64,000 bases of DNA. Source: Candidatus Poribacteria bacterium. GTDB lineage: Bacteria > Poribacteria > WGA-4E > WGA-3G. Below are positions 8,803 through 17,380 of this stretch, one piece after another; position 1 is the stretch's first letter; each line of letters starts with the position of its first letter. Made by a program: the position numbers and the translations under genes. The notes beneath the pieces were generated by a model. It worked only from the letters and a program-made list of their open reading frames with translations, was not told the origin of the DNA and searched no databases. Location: NCBI GenBank assembly GCA_022821495.1, contig JAJEDN010000061.1, positions 62,001 to 126,000 on the forward strand, written 5' to 3'.

Positions 8803-10044
8803 TTATTGTGAGGTTGCTTCAAATCCCGCCGTGTGACTTGCTTGTACATAGACATGTTTTAGACGGTCTCCGATAGCCTCCCAACTATAACTATTTTCGA
8901 CGCGGGTCCTGGCAGTTTGTGCAAGGGTTTTTCGTAAGCATTCGTTATCAAGTAAATGAATGACCTGTTCGGCAAAATCTGCGGGTGTGTCAGCGACGAG
9001 CAGTTCCTTACCAATATCTGCTTCCAAACCCATCGCGCCGACGGATGTCGTGACAACGGGGACCCCCATCGCCATCGCTTCCAAATTTTTGGTTTGTATG
9101 CCCGACCCGGCGCGTAAGGGGGCAACAAAAACAGATGCCTTTTCAAAATACGGACGGACATCTGGTACATACCCGGTAACAACCACCCCGTCTTGCGCTT
9201 CAAGCCGTTTCACAGGCTCCGAGGGATGGTTGCCGACGACATAAAAGCACGCTTTTGGATGCCGTTCTCGAATGCGGGGGAACACCTCACTACAGAAATA
9301 GATGGCAGCATCAGCGTTCGGAAAATAGTTCATCGTTCCCGTAAAGAGTAGCGTCGGTGCGGGGTCCGTTATCGGATTCGGTTGAAAATAACTGAGATCA
9401 ACGCCCATCGGCACAATTGATAGATTCAAGGTATCATCCTGTGCCAGTAGATAGTCGCGATCGAAACGTGCGACAACGGTGCCGCAATCAAAAGCCTTCA
9501 TAATATCGACTTCGTAACGCCGGACCCGCTTTTCCTCTAATTTTACCAAAAAACGCTTTGGAGTGCAATCTAATTTTATTTTTGCAAGCCAAGGATTGCT
9601 TTCAAGTTCGGCGCGACGGTTCAAATTCAGTGCCAACGAATCGCATAAATCCAATACTTTAATGGGACCCTGGACCTCTGTTACGTATTGTCCCATCCGA
9701 AAGAGTTGTGCATGAATCAGTTCAAAATGTTCCTGCGCGAGAAGTTCGTTAATCTTGCGTTGCATCTGCGGGGCATACCAGTAGTGCAGCTGCAGCGGAT
9801 GTCGTGATAGGCAGTGAACACCTGTATTCAGGAACGCAAAAGAACGATGGAAACGGACCCACTCTATGCGTTCACAGAACGGTTTTAGATGTTTGGCTGA
9901 TTCAATATCGGTTTCGGACTCAGCAAAATAAACGAGTGTTACGGCATGTTGTTTCGAGAGCTGCTTGATAAAATTATACGACCGGATCCGATCACCCCGA
10001 TGCGGTGGATACGGACATCGGAGGCTCAAAAATAGAATTTTCAT
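8803..10044 (-). CDS. Glycosyltransferase, GT4-like (sugar transferase of the PEP-CTERM/exosortase-associated type)
   Basis: A 413-residue GT-B fold protein. The N-terminus MKILFLSLRCPYPPHRGDRI with IRSYNFIKQLSKQH matches the family TIGR03087 ('sugar transferase, PEP-CTERM/EpsH1 system associated'), recalled from knowledge and not searched. The C-terminal half has LLFTGTMNYFPNADAA and FVAPLRAGSGIQTKNLEAMA, with the nucleotide-sugar binding Glu of the EX7E region, followed by PVVTTSVGAMGLEA. It would add a sugar to a lipid-linked glycan on the cytoplasmic face. No exosortase or PEP-CTERM gene is visible in this window. It is the most upstream gene of the minus-strand polysaccharide group, 79 bp from the CapD-like gene. 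Confidence 0.88.
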   Translation of the reverse strand: MKILFLSLRCPYPPHRGDRIRSYNFIKQLSKQHAVTLVYFAESETDIESAKHLKPFCERIEWVRFHRSFAFLNTGVHCLSRHPLQLHYWYAPQMQRKINELLAQEHFELIHAQLFRMGQYVTEVQGPIKVLDLCDSLALNLNRRAELESNPWLAKIKLDCTPKRFLVKLEEKRVRRYEVDIMKAFDCGTVVARFDRDYLLAQDDTLNLSIVPMGVDLSYFQPNPITDPAPTLLFTGTMNYFPNADAAIYFCSEVFPRIRERHPKACFYVVGNHPSEPVKRLEAQDGVVVTGYVPDVRPYFEKASVFVAPLRAGSGIQTKNLEAMAMGVPVVTTSVGAMGLEADIGKELLVADTPADFAEQVIHLLDNECLRKTLAQTARTRVENSYSWEAIGDRLKHVYVQASHTAGFEATSQ

Positions 10045-10173
10045 CTTTTTAAATATGGGCCTCCGCTCATCGTTCCACTTCGTTTCACGATGGTTTCTGG
10101 TTAATTTCGACGCAATAGATATTGCGTACGTTATCTTAAGATGTTCTATCTGCCCGCGGTGATTTCTGATTGA

Positions 10174-10285
10174 TAGGACTTACGCAAAACGGTAATTTCG
10201 ATATCTTTAACCCTCAACCCCAACCCCCCTTTGTCCCCCCTTATCAGGGGGGTAGGGAGACTTTAAGAGGAATGCGTAAGTCCTA
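10174..10285. mobile_element. MITE-like element with 13-bp inverted ends, copy 1
   Basis: It starts taggacttacgca (10174-10186) and ends with the exact reverse complement tgcgtaagtccta (10273-10285). The interior has a C-rich stretch, then cccccttatcaggggg (a hairpin) and gactttaagagg. Related copies lie at 45887-45924 (core only), 48717-48807 (complete) and 63307-63477 (internally duplicated). It encodes no protein. The rest of 10045-10323 holds no recognisable gene. Confidence 0.8.
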
Positions 10286-10323
10286 ATTAATTTTAAACGG
10301 ATCTGAGCTGTCGGCTTTCTACA

Positions 10324-10527
10324 TTAGCCTGGTTCTTCATCAGGTAATTCTGCTTCGTCAATCAGCATTACTGGGATGCCTTCACGAATCGGGTAGCGAC
10401 GTTGGCACTCACCGATGCATACCAGTTTCTGCGCGGTTTCATCGTGCTCGATGCCACCCTTACATGCTGGACACGCGAGGATGTCAAGCAGGGTTTTTGA
10501 GAGCGTATACGCGTTTTCAGAGTTCAA
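10324..10527 (-). CDS. Trm112-family zinc-binding small protein
   Basis: A 67-residue protein with two CxxC-type cysteine groups (LACPACKGG and a later Cys in IGECQRRYPIREGIP), the pattern of the bacterial Trm112/YcaR family. The signature DILACPxCK followed by YPIRxGIPxML is well conserved. In eukaryotes and archaea Trm112 activates methyltransferases of tRNA, rRNA and release factors; bacterial homologues are often encoded near envelope-lipid genes and their role is less clear. The only in-frame start is a TTG at 10527, supported by GGAGA six bases upstream (an ATG at 10540 is in another frame and meets a stop after seven codons). It lies downstream of secA on the same strand. Confidence 0.88.
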   Translation of the reverse strand: MNSENAYTLSKTLLDILACPACKGGIEHDETAQKLVCIGECQRRYPIREGIPVMLIDEAELPDEEPG

Positions 10528-10647
10528 CGGCGTTCTCCATTAAAGTTACGAAATGTGCTAAAGTGCGTTAAAATTGGAAAGTTGTAGAGCGTGCAAGCCT
10601 TCTTTTAACTTTATAGACTTGAGAACACTTTACAGACTTTTAACGTT

Positions 10648-13482
10648 TTACGCGCCGTGGCACCGCTTATATTTCTTACCACTTCCACAGGGGCAGGGGG
10701 CATTCCTACCGACCTTCGGCGTGTTCCCCATCGCCTGTTGCGAGGCGAATTCGGCATCGTCACTGGCTGAAGCGGCACGGTTTGCTTGGGCGCGTCTCGG
10801 CTGTTGTCTGCGTCGTCCGCCTGCACGCCGACCCGGTGTACGACGCGGTGCTTCGGTGTTGACGCGAGATTTGAAGATGAATTCACTGACCTCTTCCTCA
10901 ATATGTTGATACATACTCTCAAAGACTGCGAGTGCTTCATTTTTGAAAACAACAATCGGGTCTTTACCGCCGTATCCTGCGCCGAACCGGATGCCTTCCT
11001 CAATGTAGTCAATATTATAGAGGTGCTCTTTCCAATGATCATCAATTCTATCGAGAAGCAGCAAGCGTTCAAGGAGACGCATCGTTTCCGGTCCGAGTTC
11101 GGCTTCGCGTTGTTCATAAGTCTCGCGGAGGATCGCCAATGTCTGTTTTTCAACCTCCTCCAGGCTCGCCTGTGCCAATGGCGGATTCCAAATCGGTGTA
11201 ATTGGGAATTTATTCGTTAACCACTGCTCATACCTATCGGGATTTTCAAGGGTGTTTCCGCCTTTTTCTGGTAGATTGTCATCGACTGCATCTTCAACGA
11301 CGCGCTCAATCATCTGCCAGATTGTTGTTTTCAGGGCAGCAGGAGCTGTGCTGTCTTTGTCAGCGAGGGCTGCGAGTCCTACCTCTTCTGATACACTCTC
11401 GTTTTCTGGTGATTCCGGTGCGTCCGTTTCTGGTGCCCCTTCATCTTCAGGTAATATTGACATATCCGTAGCGGATGCCAAGACGATGTCGCGCAAAGTA
11501 TAGATGGTGTCGCGTTGTGAATCCATGACATCGTCGAACTTCAGTAGGTTTTTACGAATCTCGAAGTGCATCTGTTCAACACGCGTTTGTGCTTTTTCAA
11601 TGGATTTGGTGACCCACGGATGTTCTAATGGGACGGTTTCCTCCATGCCGACGCGTGTCATCAACCCTTGCAAACGTTCGGAACCGAATTTACGCATCAG
11701 TTCGTCTTCAAGAGAGAGATAAAATCGGGATGAACCCGGATCGCCCTGTCTGCCGGAACGTCCGCGGAGCTGGTTATCAATACGACGCGACTCATGGCGT
11801 TCTGTGCCGACAATATGAAGACCGCCTGCGGTTAACACCTTCTCCTTGTTCTCGTTACAAATCGCTTCCGCTTCTTCGAGTGCAGCCTGAAATTTTTCGG
11901 ACTCTGGCGGTAGTTCTTCCACCTTCACCTTCTGTTTTCGGAGCGTCTCCTTCGCTAAGCCTTCTGGATTACCACCGAGTAGGATGTCCACACCGCGACC
12001 TGCCATATTTGTAGCGATTGTCACGGCACCCGGCACACCTGCTTGTGCGATAATATCGGCTTCGTGTGCGTGCTCCTTAGCGTTCAAAACTTGGTGCTTG
12101 ATGTCTCGATGTTTGGTTCTGAGCATTTTACTCAATTTCTCAGAATTTTCGATCGAGACGGTACCAACGAGTATCGGGCGCCCTTTTTCGTGCTGTTCGA
12201 CGATGTCTTGCAAGACAGCGTCATACTTCGCTTCTTCGGTGGCATAAATCTGGTCGGCGTGATCAGCCCGGATCATGGGTTCGTTGGTAGGGATAACGGC
12301 GACCTCTAACCCGTAGATATGCGCGAATTCGTTCGCTTCTGTGGCGGCGGTACCTGTCATACCGGCGAGTTTATCGTACATGCGGAAGTAATTCTGGTAG
12401 GTGATTTTGGCACCGGTTTGACTTTCCTGAACGATTCTGACGCGCTCTTTCGCTTCAATCGCTTGATGGAGTCCTTCACTTAACCGTCTGCCGACCTGCT
12501 TGCGTCCGGTGAATTCATCGACGAGGAGCACTTCCCCATTTTCGACGAGATAATCGACATCGCTTTTGTAGAGGTGATGCGCAGTGAGCGATTGGTTGAC
12601 GTGATGCACCATAGCGACATTTGTATGTTCATAGAGGTTCCCGACACCGAGACGACGTTCGACTTCCTCAACGCCTTCATCGGTCAGCGTTACAGAGCCT
12701 CTTGATTTGCCCTGCTGGTCGATCTGAAAATGTTCGTCTTTTTTGAGTTGTGTGACGACACTGTTGACCTGCTTATAGAGTTCAGCGGGTTTACCGGAAG
12801 GTTCTGAGATGATGAGTGGTGTACGTGCCTCGTCAACCAGAATACTGTCAACTTCATCGAGGATCGCGTAGACGTGCCCGCGTTGCACCTTCGCGTCAAT
12901 CGAGAGTGCTTTGTTATCCCAGAGATAATCGAAGCCGAATTCGCTGTGAACACCGTAGATGATGTCTGATTTGTATCCGAGTTTCTTTTGTTCGTGGGGC
13001 ATCATGCTGAGTGTGAGTCCGACGGAGAGTCCGAGGAAGTTATAGATTTTTCCCATCCATTCGGCATCACGGCGTGCGAGGTAGTCGTTAACGGTGGCGA
13101 CGTGGACACCTTTTCCGGTGAGTGCGTTGAGATATACAGCGAGGGTTGAAGTGAGTGTTTTACCTTCACCTGTCCGCATTTCCGCGATGCATCCTTGATG
13201 GAGTGCGGCACCGCCCATAATTTGGACATCGTAGTGGCGTTGTTTTAACGTCCGCATCGCTGCTTCTCGGACGACAGCAAAGGCATCTGGTAAGAGTTCA
13301 TCAAGCGACGCACCCGCTTCTAACTTTTGGCGAAATTCAGGTGTTTTGGATTGCAGTTGTGCGTCTGTCAATTTTTTCATTTCGGGTTCAAGTTGGTTAA
13401 CTGCTTCAACAATGTCGCGAAACTTTTTGACATCTCGGTCTTCTTTGCTACCGAAGACTTTTGTTAATACTTTTTGGAACAT
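10648..13482 (-). CDS. secA: Protein translocase subunit SecA
   Basis: A 944-residue ATPase that drives preproteins through SecYEG. The first nucleotide-binding fold shows Walker [11 protein letters not shown] and Walker [21 protein letters not shown]; further motifs include [29 protein letters not shown] and [20 protein letters not shown]. The protein ends in the zinc-binding SEC-C motif [14 protein letters not shown], which contacts SecB and ribosomes. A region of about 50 acidic and low-complexity residues (after [12 protein letters not shown]) is inserted near the helical-wing part and is not in E. coli SecA. AAGGAAAAG precedes the ATG at 13482. Full length and intact. Confidence 0.98.
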   Translation of the reverse strand: MFQKVLTKVFGSKEDRDVKKFRDIVEAVNQLEPEMKKLTDAQLQSKTPEFRQKLEAGASLDELLPDAFAVVREAAMRTLKQRHYDVQIMGGAALHQGCIAEMRTGEGKTLTSTLAVYLNALTGKGVHVATVNDYLARRDAEWMGKIYNFLGLSVGLTLSMMPHEQKKLGYKSDIIYGVHSEFGFDYLWDNKALSIDAKVQRGHVYAILDEVDSILVDEARTPLIISEPSGKPAELYKQVNSVVTQLKKDEHFQIDQQGKSRGSVTLTDEGVEEVERRLGVGNLYEHTNVAMVHHVNQSLTAHHLYKSDVDYLVENGEVLLVDEFTGRKQVGRRLSEGLHQAIEAKERVRIVQESQTGAKITYQNYFRMYDKLAGMTGTAATEANEFAHIYGLEVAVIPTNEPMIRADHADQIYATEEAKYDAVLQDIVEQHEKGRPILVGTVSIENSEKLSKMLRTKHRDIKHQVLNAKEHAHEADIIAQAGVPGAVTIATNMAGRGVDILLGGNPEGLAKETLRKQKVKVEELPPESEKFQAALEEAEAICNENKEKVLTAGGLHIVGTERHESRRIDNQLRGRSGRQGDPGSSRFYLSLEDELMRKFGSERLQGLMTRVGMEETVPLEHPWVTKSIEKAQTRVEQMHFEIRKNLLKFDDVMDSQRDTIYTLRDIVLASATDMSILPEDEGAPETDAPESPENESVSEEVGLAALADKDSTAPAALKTTIWQMIERVVEDAVDDNLPEKGGNTLENPDRYEQWLTNKFPITPIWNPPLAQASLEEVEKQTLAILRETYEQREAELGPETMRLLERLLLLDRIDDHWKEHLYNIDYIEEGIRFGAGYGGKDPIVVFKNEALAVFESMYQHIEEEVSEFIFKSRVNTEAPRRTPGRRAGGRRRQQPRRAQANRAASASDDAEFASQQAMGNTPKVGRNAPCPCGSGKKYKRCHGA

Positions 13483-13640
13483 TTTTTTCTTTTCCTTGCG
13501 GTTCGGTTAGGTCAGTTAGAACTTGAAAGTCTCTTTCCGTACATCCGTCTTTCTCTATAAACATTCCGCCCCGCTGCGGTTTGTTCAATAGATTTTTGCG
13601 AGGAATGTTCTGCCCCGTATATCCAACTTCACTAAAACCT

Positions 13641-14774
13641 TTACTTGGACTCCGGTTCACGCACCACATCCGGTGCCTCTATTGCGTTCTCGTTAAAGGG
13701 TTCTAACAAATTGTGTCCATCAATTTTCTTGCGTAAGATCGTATAAACCACCGTGTTTCCGGCGGAAGCGATTGAAAACAGGTATGCAATAACCAGTCCG
13801 GCACCTATTAGCAGCGTGACTGTGAGAAAAACTGCCGTCACTGTTGTCGTGAAAGTAGCCGTCTCTTTCATGGCAATACCGATGTTAAAAACACCGAAAC
13901 TGTTCGCGTAAGGCAGCATCGCTAATTTTTCGATAGTCCCACCGAGCCATAGATTTGCACATGCCGTGATGTGCTCCATCTGTCCTGGGTGAAATAGACA
14001 CATCGGATGCATTACGATTGAAAAACCGGCAAGACAGAAAAATGCCCAGATGGGTACAAAGATGAGTTTGATTAGGCACACCATCGCTTCATAACACACT
14101 ACGAGCCACGATTTGTTCCAAACGATGGCGAACTGTTGATAGATTGTTTCAAACGCATCGGCACCTGTACTGGCGACAACAGCCGGTACAAAGAGCAGAC
14201 TCACAAAGCAAACTACAGCGATGAATGCGATGAGCACACCGAGGAAAAAGCTGATCGGCATGAGCAGTGAGGCGACCATAAGAAACGGCTTTCCGACGAT
14301 CGGTAACTTTCCAAGCCCTGCGATGCTAAGCGGGATCAAAACGAGAAAGAGCTCTATAAGGCATAAGCCGATGAACGCGCCTAAAACGGATTTCCAGTGT
14401 TGCTTGAGGAAAGTCAAGGCATCGCCGACTGAGAAGAAGAAATCCCCGCGAAGCTGCTCAATGGTGATTTTGGAAGCCACGGTGCTTGCTAAGAAGAAGA
14501 TGCATGCGAAGCTGCCGACTCCTATCCACATTGCGATTTCAGTGATCTGTGCGAATGCTGCGTTACTGAACGGAAGAATGGGGAGGAGTCCGTACGTATT
14601 CCAAAACGCCTGAGCGGCAGTGCCACCGACAACGAAGAGACTGAGATACACCAAAGTTTCATAGATCAGATACGCGATGATGAGTCCAATGAGATGAACG
14701 GCGATCTTTCGCCCGCTGAATCCGTAGCGGATAACTTGGAAAATATCCCTGAAATCGAAGTAGCGTTTTTCCAT
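13641..14774 (-). CDS. Hypothetical polytopic membrane protein
   Basis: A 377-residue protein with about eight predicted membrane segments, for example LIGLIIAYLIYETLVYLSLF, VLGAFIGLCLIELFLVLI and VTAVFLTVTLLIGAGLVIAY. A long glycine- and serine-poor loop near residues 190-260 includes a short soluble stretch with several Trp and Cys. The C-terminus (NAIEAPDVVREPESK) is soluble and charged. I do not recognise a named family. It lies just upstream of secA on the same strand (158 bp gap), with an AGAAGAAC sequence before its ATG, so it may share transcription with secA. The gap 13483-13640 contains an inverted pair aacattcc/ggaatgtt around a C/G-rich stretch. Confidence 0.7.
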   Translation of the reverse strand: MEKRYFDFRDIFQVIRYGFSGRKIAVHLIGLIIAYLIYETLVYLSLFVVGGTAAQAFWNTYGLLPILPFSNAAFAQITEIAMWIGVGSFACIFFLASTVASKITIEQLRGDFFFSVGDALTFLKQHWKSVLGAFIGLCLIELFLVLIPLSIAGLGKLPIVGKPFLMVASLLMPISFFLGVLIAFIAVVCFVSLLFVPAVVASTGADAFETIYQQFAIVWNKSWLVVCYEAMVCLIKLIFVPIWAFFCLAGFSIVMHPMCLFHPGQMEHITACANLWLGGTIEKLAMLPYANSFGVFNIGIAMKETATFTTTVTAVFLTVTLLIGAGLVIAYLFSIASAGNTVVYTILRKKIDGHNLLEPFNENAIEAPDVVREPESK

Positions 14775-14842
14775 GAAAGTTCTTCTGCTTTTACGGGTGC
14801 TTGTGTATTAATGATACTACAATTTACACGGTTTTGTCAAGT

Positions 14843-14986
14843 GGGAATCGTTATCGGTTATCAGAGGTCGCGACTGAAAGTTGCTCCTACAGGTAGAGGC
14901 GTGTTTAGTGTTTTGGGAATAGTTATGGTTTGTCAGAAGTCGCGACTGAAAGTTGCTCCTACAGGCAGAGGCGTGTTTAGTCTTTT
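14843..14986. repeat. Tandem duplication, two 72-bp units
   Basis: Two head-to-tail copies, 14843-14914 and 14915-14986, share gtcgcgactgaaagttgctc and then ctacaggtagaggcgtg with few differences. The reverse strand contains CTGTAGGAGCAAC, a member of a dispersed TGTAGGAGC family also seen near 31479 and 35353. The second unit overlaps the last codons and stop of the DUF1573 gene. Confidence 0.85.
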
Positions 14987-16005
14987 TGGATGAATCCGTA
15001 GGCGGGGATATGGATGGGTTGCGGATCCGCTGTGGTCAGAATTTGGATTTCTTCGCGTAAGTGGGTTGAACGGTTCGAGATATGCCACACGGCTTTCAGC
15101 CGTTGTCGGTGCTGGTTGTCGGTGTCGTTCAGAACGCTGACAGCCAAAGCAGCGGGGGCAGTGATTTTTAGCACTTCAAAAGGGGTTGCAGCGGAGAGTG
15201 TGAATTCTAATGATGGCTGTGTATCTGGGGCTGCTATGCCATACGAGAGGGTTTGGGGTTGCACTGTTACCGGTGGCACTACATCAGCAGTAACCGGAAG
15301 CGTCAAGGTGCGTCCATTCGGAAAAGTTAGCGTGAGTAGCGATGCGAAGCGTCCTCTGTCTTTGAGGGGACCGAGTTGAATCGTAATGCGGAATGAATTA
15401 TCTGTATCTCGGTCGGGGGGCATCTCCCATGTCAGTTTCGGATGGTTTGTGGGTAGGAGACGGATCTTTGATGTGTTGAGCGGCGCGTTCACGGCGAGTT
15501 TGATCTGTTTTCGATGTGTCGTTCCGGAGCGGATGTTTCCGAACTCGCAGACATCAGGTGTCAGCGTGGCAAACCGTTCGGCGGCGGCGACGATTGTCAA
15601 AGCGACACTTGGGGTTTTGGGGGTATCGGTGTAAATTATCGCGGTTGCCGAAGTTTCATCGGTGGGCAGGGTTTCTGGGTTGATGGTGATGTGGAATGTT
15701 TCTTCTGCGTTTGGTTGGATTTGTTCGGGACCTGTGATTTTCGCGTAACTACAACCTGTGTGAACGTTTTGGATCTGGAGTGTGTCTTTGCCTCGGTTTC
15801 GTGCTGTTATGGATTGGGTTACGGGACCTTCCCATTCTGGGAGCGTTCCAAAGTCGATGTGTTGTTGTTCCAGCACGAGTGCAGCGGTGGTTCTCGGTGG
15901 GTTGTTGACAAGGACGAAGATAAGTCCAGCGATTAGCAGTGCGGGGATGATGATGAGTGTGAGGATTGTGCGTTTGGACATTGTCAGTATCTTTGTATTT
16001 TTCAC
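14977..16005 (-). CDS. DUF1573-domain secreted or membrane-anchored protein
   Basis: A 342-residue protein. An N-terminal hydrophobic segment (ILTLIIIPALLIAGLIFVLV) serves as signal peptide or anchor. Residues about 45-125 read HIDFGTLPEWEGPVTQSITA followed by NRGKDTLQIQNVHTGCSYA, the DUF1573 pattern (a beta-sandwich, ASH-like fold found in surface proteins of Bacteroidetes, planctomycetes and relatives). Two further beta-sandwich-like segments follow. Function unknown. Translation may begin at a GTG at 16005 or an ATG at 15981; neither has a clear ribosome-binding site. The last two codons and stop come from an intergenic repeat, so the C-terminus may have been altered by repeat insertion. 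Confidence 0.75.
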   Translation of the reverse strand: MKNTKILTMSKRTILTLIIIPALLIAGLIFVLVNNPPRTTAALVLEQQHIDFGTLPEWEGPVTQSITARNRGKDTLQIQNVHTGCSYAKITGPEQIQPNAEETFHITINPETLPTDETSATAIIYTDTPKTPSVALTIVAAAERFATLTPDVCEFGNIRSGTTHRKQIKLAVNAPLNTSKIRLLPTNHPKLTWEMPPDRDTDNSFRITIQLGPLKDRGRFASLLTLTFPNGRTLTLPVTADVVPPVTVQPQTLSYGIAAPDTQPSLEFTLSAATPFEVLKITAPAALAVSVLNDTDNQHRQRLKAVWHISNRSTHLREEIQILTTADPQPIHIPAYGFIQKD

Positions 16006-16093
16006 TTGAATGAGGTGAATCGCTGCTACAATAACATATTTGATTTAAAAACGCAAATTTATTCGTTGATAGTTATTTGCACACGCGGTAGCT

Positions 16094-16122
16094 CGTAGGG
16101 GCTGGGTTACCCAGCCCTTACG
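16094..16122. repeat. REP-like intergenic palindrome
   Basis: Arms of 14 bp with one mismatch around a central dinucleotide. Palindromes of similar build but other sequence occur at 40995-41021 and 54358-54384. No T-run follows, so it is not a typical terminator. Confidence 0.55.
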
Positions 16123-16465
16123 AAGGTGAGAAGTGTAAATTTATTTTCGGATTTTACTATAAGAGGTTTTCTGTTAGTTCGGGGTGTTGATTGTCTGAAT
16201 CAGGATTTACTCGATTGGAGGATTTTCAGGATTGTTGATCTTGTGGGATTACCCGCTACCATATTAGCCCCTCGTAACTCATTAAGAAAAATGCGAACGT
16301 ATTGTAGGTTGGGTTGAGCGGAAAATACCAACGAACCACAAGTTTACACACGGAATGCTGATTTACAGTGGCGAATCCTCCGCGTACAGAACGATAGCGA
16401 AACCCAACGACTCCAAACGTTATGGATGTGGAAATACGTTGAATTTCACTCATTTTTCAATTGGG

Positions 16466-16495
16466 TTGATTTTTTGTTGGGTAAACGGTTAAAAT
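16466..16495 (+). promoter_or_regulatory. Sigma-70 type promoter for hicAB
   Basis: -35 TTGATT (16466-16471), 18-bp spacer, -10 TAAAAT (16490-16495). The expected start of transcription, six to seven bases downstream, falls on or next to the hicA ATG at 16502, and no ribosome-binding site is visible, so the mRNA is probably leaderless. Confidence 0.5.
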
Positions 16496-16501
16496 TATAG
16501 C

Positions 16502-16750
16502 ATGAATCGAAGAGATACTTTGCTTGATAAGGCACGGCGAAATCCAAACGGATTGCAATTTAGAGCGTTTGAACGACTCCTGCGTCAATGCGGATGGACG
16601 CAACGCCGTCAACGAGGGAGTCATCGGGCTTGGTATTCGCCCAGTGGATACCGCCTCATCGTCCAACCTAACCGTTCCATGGCAAAAGGGTATCAAGTTC
16701 GGCAATTTCTCAAACAATATAATCAGGAGAAAGCAGATGAAGAAGAATAA
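16502..16750 (+). CDS. hicA: HicA-family toxin (mRNA interferase)
   Basis: An 82-residue protein of the HicA/YcfA type, a double-stranded-RNA-binding-like fold. The pattern GLQFRAFERLLRQCGWTQRR followed by QRGSHRAWYSP matches the family (xxFxxLxxxLxxxGFxxxRxxGSHxxF), and His41 in GSHR is the expected catalytic residue. The toxin cleaves mRNAs and blocks translation until neutralised by HicB. It is longer than minimal HicA proteins (about 60 residues) at both ends. Its last codons overlap the start of hicB by 14 bp, the usual toxin-first arrangement. Basic residues dominate the protein. Confidence 0.85.
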   Translation: MNRRDTLLDKARRNPNGLQFRAFERLLRQCGWTQRRQRGSHRAWYSPSGYRLIVQPNRSMAKGYQVRQFLKQYNQEKADEEE

Positions 16751-17108
16751 CCCCGATGATTTTGATGGCTTCATGGTTAACCTATTTCTTGACGAAGATG
16801 GTGATTATCTCGCACATCTTGTAGAACTTCCCAACGTCTCAGCTTTCGGAGCGACACCCGTCGAGGCACTCAATGAACTAAAAACAGCATGGGAACTGAT
16901 GAAAGAATGTTACCAGATGGACGGTGAATCCATACCAAAAGCACCTTCACGGCACGAATACGAGGGACCATTTAATGTTCCTGTTGATGCGCAGCTTTAT
17001 CATTTTCTAACAGATGAAGCAGCGAAAGCAGGAATAAGTCTTTACACGCTTGTGACGCAGCGGTTGAAGCCGACGCAACAAAGGCAAAGCACCGAATCAC
17101 AAGATTAA
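16737..17108 (+). CDS. hicB: HicB-family antitoxin
   Basis: A 123-residue antitoxin. The N-terminal part (FMVNLFLDEDGDYLAHLVEL, then PNVSAFGATPVEALNELKTA) is the partially degraded RNase-H-like HicB domain that covers the HicA active site. The C-terminal part (FNVPVDAQLYHFLTDEAAKA followed by GISLYTLVTQRL) is a HicB-type ribbon-helix-helix DNA-binding domain, which should repress the operon. I place the start at the ATG at 16737 because GGAG lies just upstream and the domain begins there; the same frame is open back to 16524, but that extension only overlaps hicA in another frame. The 14-bp overlap with hicA suggests coupled translation. Confidence 0.88.
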   Translation: MKKNNPDDFDGFMVNLFLDEDGDYLAHLVELPNVSAFGATPVEALNELKTAWELMKECYQMDGESIPKAPSRHEYEGPFNVPVDAQLYHFLTDEAAKAGISLYTLVTQRLKPTQQRQSTESQD

Positions 17109-17148
17109 TGTCACCAATATCCTTATCTGAAATGTGCTGTTAATCCTC

Positions 17149-17355
17149 TTAAGGGCAACAGGTGCTAATTGTCTGAATGGTAGGTTGTAAGACGCATCCC
17201 TCGTCTGAAGCACGGATTTTAGCCCCAGCAACTGTTTTTCCGTCAGGACTAAACGCCATGGCTCTATCACGCCACATATCCCCTGTGAGTAGGTCGAGTT
17301 CTTCACCCGTGCGTACATCATAGATCCAGATGCCAATTGTGCTCTTGACAGCGAG
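17149..17355 (-). pseudogene. Fragment of a WD40 protein gene (first blade only)
   Basis: Read on the minus strand from 17355, this gives LAVKSTIGIWIYDVRTGEEL followed by DLLTGD and then AMAFSPDGKTVAG before a stop at 17149. This is the first-blade signature shared by all seven WD40 proteins next to it (LAVxSxIGIWIYDxxTGxELxLLTG). The signal peptide, start codon and all later blades are missing, and a stop lies directly before the first residue. The left part has drifted off the WD40 pattern. It is best read as a remnant of an eighth family member at the downstream end of the array. Confidence 0.8.
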
Positions 17356-17380
17356 TTAAGTATTTATCAAACTCACGTTT

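Larger units (their letters stand above)
16006..16501. other. Gene-free stretch with repeats
   Basis: No credible gene. It contains a palindrome at 16094-16122 (cgtaggggctgggt pairing with acccagcccttacg, one mismatch), a copy of a dispersed motif at 16131-16171 (tgtaaatttattttcgga followed by ttttact), and the hicA promoter at 16466-16495. Confidence 0.6.

Noticed and set aside
15514..15936. Plus-strand open frame opposite the DUF1573 gene
   Set aside because: Shadow of a minus-strand gene with signal segment and domain motif; no start signals.
16524..16736. N-terminal extension of HicB
   Set aside because: The frame is open, but it only reads the hicA gene out of frame; the HicB domain and a ribosome-binding site start at 16737.
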